NCBI RefSeq assembly: GCF_000611675.1
Contig: NZ_JATV01000002.1
Span: forward strand, 124,001-188,000
Direction: 5' to 3'
DNA length: 64,000 nucleotides
Origin: Flavobacterium succinicans LMG 10402
GTDB taxonomy: Bacteria; Bacteroidota; Bacteroidia; Flavobacteriales; Flavobacteriaceae
Position numbers and translations under genes: made by a program
Notes under the pieces: generated by a model
What the model was told of the DNA's origin: nothing
The model's database searches: none
The model's input: only the letters and a program-made list of their open reading frames with translations
Shown: in pieces, positions 61,501-64,000 of the stretch
Numbering within the stretch: position 1 is the stretch's first letter
Layout of the letters: every line of letters begins with the position of its first letter

Positions 61501-64000
61501 TTATTTTAATCCCGCCAAACTTTGCTCAATAGTGGCAATTTTGGCTAAGGCATCGGCTTCTTTTTTACGTTCCATTTCAATTACTTTCTCAGGTGCACCA
61601 GCCACAAATTTTTCATTCGCTAATTTTCCTTGAACCGATTTCAAAAAGCCTTTGGTATAGTTTAATTCCTCGGTCAATTTAGCAATTTCTGCTGCTACAT
61701 CAATATTTCCAGTAATCGGAATAAAATATTCGTTGGATTTTACACGGAAAGACAAAGCGCCATCCACTTTTTCTGAAACGTATGCTAATGAATTTATATT
61801 CCCCAATTTAGTTACTATTGCATCGAAATAAGTAGAAGCTTTATCATTGTTCACCACTTTCAATTCGATAGTATCTTTAAACGGAATGTTCTTATCTTTA
61901 CGAATGGTTCTAATTCCAGAAATTACTTCGATTGTATTTTCAAAATCAGCTATCAATGCCGAATTAAATGGTTTAATTTCTGGCCAAGTTGAAACAATTA
62001 AAGCCTCCTCTTTGGTTCTATCCGCGATTAAATGCCAAATCTCTTCTGTTAGGAAAGGCATAAAAGGGTGCAACAATTTCATATTGTTTTCTAACATTTC
62101 GATGGCTTTATCAAACGTAGCTTTATCAATTGGTTGTTGATAAGCAGGTTTGATCATTTCCAAGAACCAAGAACAGAAATCATCCCAAACCAATTTGTAA
62201 ATTCCCATCAAAGCATCTGAAATTCTATATTTTTCAAAATTGTCTTCAATCTCAGCCAAGGCTTGTTGCAACTTCGCTTCGTACCATTCAATAGCAACTT
62301 TTGAAGATTCGGGTTGTGGAATCGTTTCAGAAACTTCCCAACCTTTGATTAATTTGAAAGCATTCCAAATTTTATTAGAAAAACCTTTTCCTTGATTACA
62401 TAACTCTTCGTCAAACATTATATCGTTTCCAGCAGAAGCACTCAAAAGTAAACCTACACGAACACCATCGGCACCAAACTTTTCAATTAAATCCAAAGGA
62501 TCAGGAGAATTCCCCAAAGACTTCGACATTTTGCGACGTTGTTTATCACGAACCAATCCTGTTAAATACACATTCGTAAATGGTTTTTCACCAGCATATT
62601 CATATCCCGCAATAATCATTCTGGCAACCCAGAAAAATAAAATATCTGGTCCAGTAACCAAATCATTGGTAGGATAATAGTATTTAAAATCTTCGTTTTC
62701 TGGATCCATTATGCCACCAAAAACAGACATTGGCCATAACCAAGAAGAAAACCAAGTATCAAGAGCATCTGGATCCTGACGAAGGTCAGAGGTTAGAAGT
62801 GAGGAGTTAGAAGTTTTTTCTTTGGCTAAGGCTAAAGCCTCTTCAATATTTTCAGCTACTACAAAATCTTCTTTACCATCACCATAGAAATAGGCAGGAA
62901 TTTGTTGTCCCCACCACAATTGACGGGAAATATTCCAATCGCGAATGTTGTTCAACCAATGCGCATAGGTGTTGTTAAAACGAGAAGGATGCAATTTAAT
63001 ATCGCCATCTTCTAAAACCGATTTAATCGCTGGTTTTACTAAATCATCCATTTTTAAGAACCATTGGTCAGACAATCTTGGTTCGATTACGGCCTTAGTT
63101 CTTTCAGAGGTTCCTACTTTATTTAAATGAATCTCGGTTTTAGCCAAAGCACCAATTGACTCTAATTCCTGAGCAATTTCGGTACGAACTACAAAACGAT
63201 CTTTGCCTTGGTAATGTAAACCAAAACTATTTAAAGTCGCATCTTCATTGAATATATCAACAATCTCTAAATTATGTTTCTCTCCTAGCGTCTTATCATT
63301 CATGTCGTGTGCTGGTGTCACTTTCAAGCAACCTGTTCCAAACTCCATGTCTACGTACTCATCGGCTATAACAGGAATTTCTCTACCACAAATAGGCACT
63401 ACAACAGTTTTACCTATCAAATGTGAATATCTTTCATCGTTTGGATTGACACAAATTGCGGTATCGCCAAAGATTGTTTCTGGTCTAGTTGTAGCAACAA
63501 TAACTCCTTCAGAATTAGTTGAAGCTCCCCCTTCGGGGGTTGGGGGGCTATACTTTAGAAAAAATAACTTTCCTTGTTGTTCTTCGTAAATTACTTCTTC
63601 ATCAGATAATGTAGTTTTAGCCTCAGGATCCCAATTTACCATTCGGTAGCCGCGGTAAATCATTCCTTTGTTATACAAATCCACAAAAGATTTGATAACA
63701 GAAGCCGACATATCTGGATCCATTGTGAATTTGGTTCTATCCCAATCACAAGAGCAACCTAATTGTTTCAATTGTTCTAAAATGGTTCCACCATATTTAT
63801 CTGTCCAATCGTAGGCGTGTTTCAAAAATTCTTCACGCGTCAAATCGGCTTTATTAATGCCTTCTGATTTTAATTTAGCTACTACTTTTGCTTCAGTAGC
63901 AATCGATGCGTGGTCCGTACCTGGCACCCAACAAGCGTTAAACCCTTTCAAACGAGCTCTTCGAATTAAAACATCTTGAATCGTATTATTCAACATATGC
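61501..64000 (-). CDS. valS: Valyl-tRNA synthetase, 5' end beyond window
   Basis: About 830 visible residues, starting just after the HIGH-type HMGH motif (reading [13 protein letters not shown]). It contains the editing domain, the KMSKS motif (KMSKSLGN), the anticodon-binding domain and a C-terminal coiled coil. A G/C-rich repeat at 63522-63550 encodes the insert [10 protein letters not shown] near residue 150. Near residue 398 a short Ser/Thr/Leu-rich stretch (NSSLLTSD) may also stem from a repeat. The enzyme core is intact. Confidence 0.93.
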   Translation of the reverse strand, partial: HMLNNTIQDVLIRRARLKGFNACWVPGTDHASIATEAKVVAKLKSEGINKADLTREEFLKHAYDWTDKYGGTILEQLKQLGCSCDWDRTKFTMDPDMSASVIKSFVDLYNKGMIYRGYRMVNWDPEAKTTLSDEEVIYEEQQGKLFFLKYSPPTPEGGASTNSEGVIVATTRPETIFGDTAICVNPNDERYSHLIGKTVVVPICGREIPVIADEYVDMEFGTGCLKVTPAHDMNDKTLGEKHNLEIVDIFNEDATLNSFGLHYQGKDRFVVRTEIAQELESIGALAKTEIHLNKVGTSERTKAVIEPRLSDQWFLKMDDLVKPAIKSVLEDGDIKLHPSRFNNTYAHWLNNIRDWNISRQLWWGQQIPAYFYGDGKEDFVVAENIEEALALAKEKTSNSSLLTSDLRQDPDALDTWFSSWLWPMSVFGGIMDPENEDFKYYYPTNDLVTGPDILFFWVARMIIAGYEYAGEKPFTNVYLTGLVRDKQRRKMSKSLGNSPDPLDLIEKFGADGVRVGLLLSASAGNDIMFDEELCNQGKGFSNKIWNAFKLIKGWEVSETIPQPESSKVAIEWYEAKLQQALAEIEDNFEKYRISDALMGIYKLVWDDFCSWFLEMIKPAYQQPIDKATFDKAIEMLENNMKLLHPFMPFLTEEIWHLIADRTKEEALIVSTWPEIKPFNSALIADFENTIEVISGIRTIRKDKNIPFKDTIELKVVNNDKASTYFDAIVTKLGNINSLAYVSEKVDGALSFRVKSNEYFIPITGNIDVAAEIAKLTEELNYTKGFLKSVQGKLANEKFVAGAPEKVIEMERKKEADALAKIATIEQSLAGLK
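63522..63550. repeat. G/C-rich repeat inside valS
   Basis: GCTCCCCCTTCGGGGGTTGG, continuing GGGGC. It is read in frame and adds the peptide PPTPEGG, absent from the usual ValS sequence at this place. Confidence 0.75.

Overview
The window looks like a chromosomal segment of a Flavobacterium-like member of the Bacteroidetes. Reasons: low GC, a -7 promoter element of the form TAnnTTTG in front of several genes, no strong Shine-Dalgarno sequences, Bacteroidetes-type protein families, and many short palindromic intergenic repeats. These are sequence-only inferences; no database search was run.

Layout. (1) 1-1383: the tail of a probable replication or DNA-binding protein and a DnaC-like ATPase, probably an old mobile element. 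(2) 1799-11329: a tightly packed seven-gene operon, type I restriction-modification (hsdR, hsdM, hsdS) followed by an AAA ATPase plus HNH nuclease pair (Septu-like), a PD-(D/E)XK-like protein and a membrane-anchored protein. (3) 11571-13498: a small conserved protein and a minus-strand XRE / ImmA-IrrE protease / PIN operon of toxin-antitoxin type. (4) 13753-21464: DNA-repair flavoured genes (EEP nuclease, a truncated xseA fragment, umuD-umuC, a Pif1-like helicase with a C-terminal membrane segment, an SRAP/YedK protein). (5) 20211-23473: mostly gene-free, repeat-rich DNA with duplicated segments and two large hairpin modules. (6) 23474-28073: unknown genes, one doubly frameshifted gene, and a minus-strand four-gene cassette (a 251-aa conserved protein, a DUF5675-like protein, two small membrane proteins). 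(7) 28350-31066: two copies of a 67-aa gene, each followed by an identical 21-bp tRNA-Ser-like 3' end and a terminator, bracketing a three-gene HipB-HipS-HipT-like toxin-antitoxin operon. (8) 31333-38284: a second type I system (hsdM, hsdS, hsdR) invaded by a REP-associated transposase gene with its palindrome array; three palindromes lie inside the transposase reading frame itself.

(9) 38543-59658 (all minus strand) is a coherent nitrate-to-ammonium respiration island. Molybdenum cofactor genes (moaA, moaCB fusion, moaE, moeB-like, moaD, mobA, moeA), a ModE-like regulator and a TauE/SafE permease sit beside a cytoplasmic molybdopterin nitrate reductase with a four-cluster ferredoxin, a Rieske protein and a cytochrome-b-like membrane subunit. 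Two NarK transporters, an outer-membrane porin, the cytochrome c maturation proteins CcsA and CcsB, and the ammonia-forming nitrite reductase NrfA with its quinol dehydrogenase NrfH follow. (10) 59863-61335 holds the nitrosative-stress genes: the di-iron Fe-S repair protein RIC and an Rrf2-family (NsrR-like) regulator. The valS gene, cut by the window edge, closes the window.

The porin and nrfH promoters share an FNR-like palindrome exactly 23 bp upstream of the -7 box, and porin, nrfH and ric share a second palindrome of the form AAAGAYAnnnnTRTCTTT. I read this as dual control by an anaerobic activator and a nitric-oxide-type repressor. The most unusual items are the composite restriction/Septu-like operon, the transposase with REPs in its own coding sequence, the HipBST-like locus between tRNA-like direct repeats, and the shared two-palindrome promoter code.
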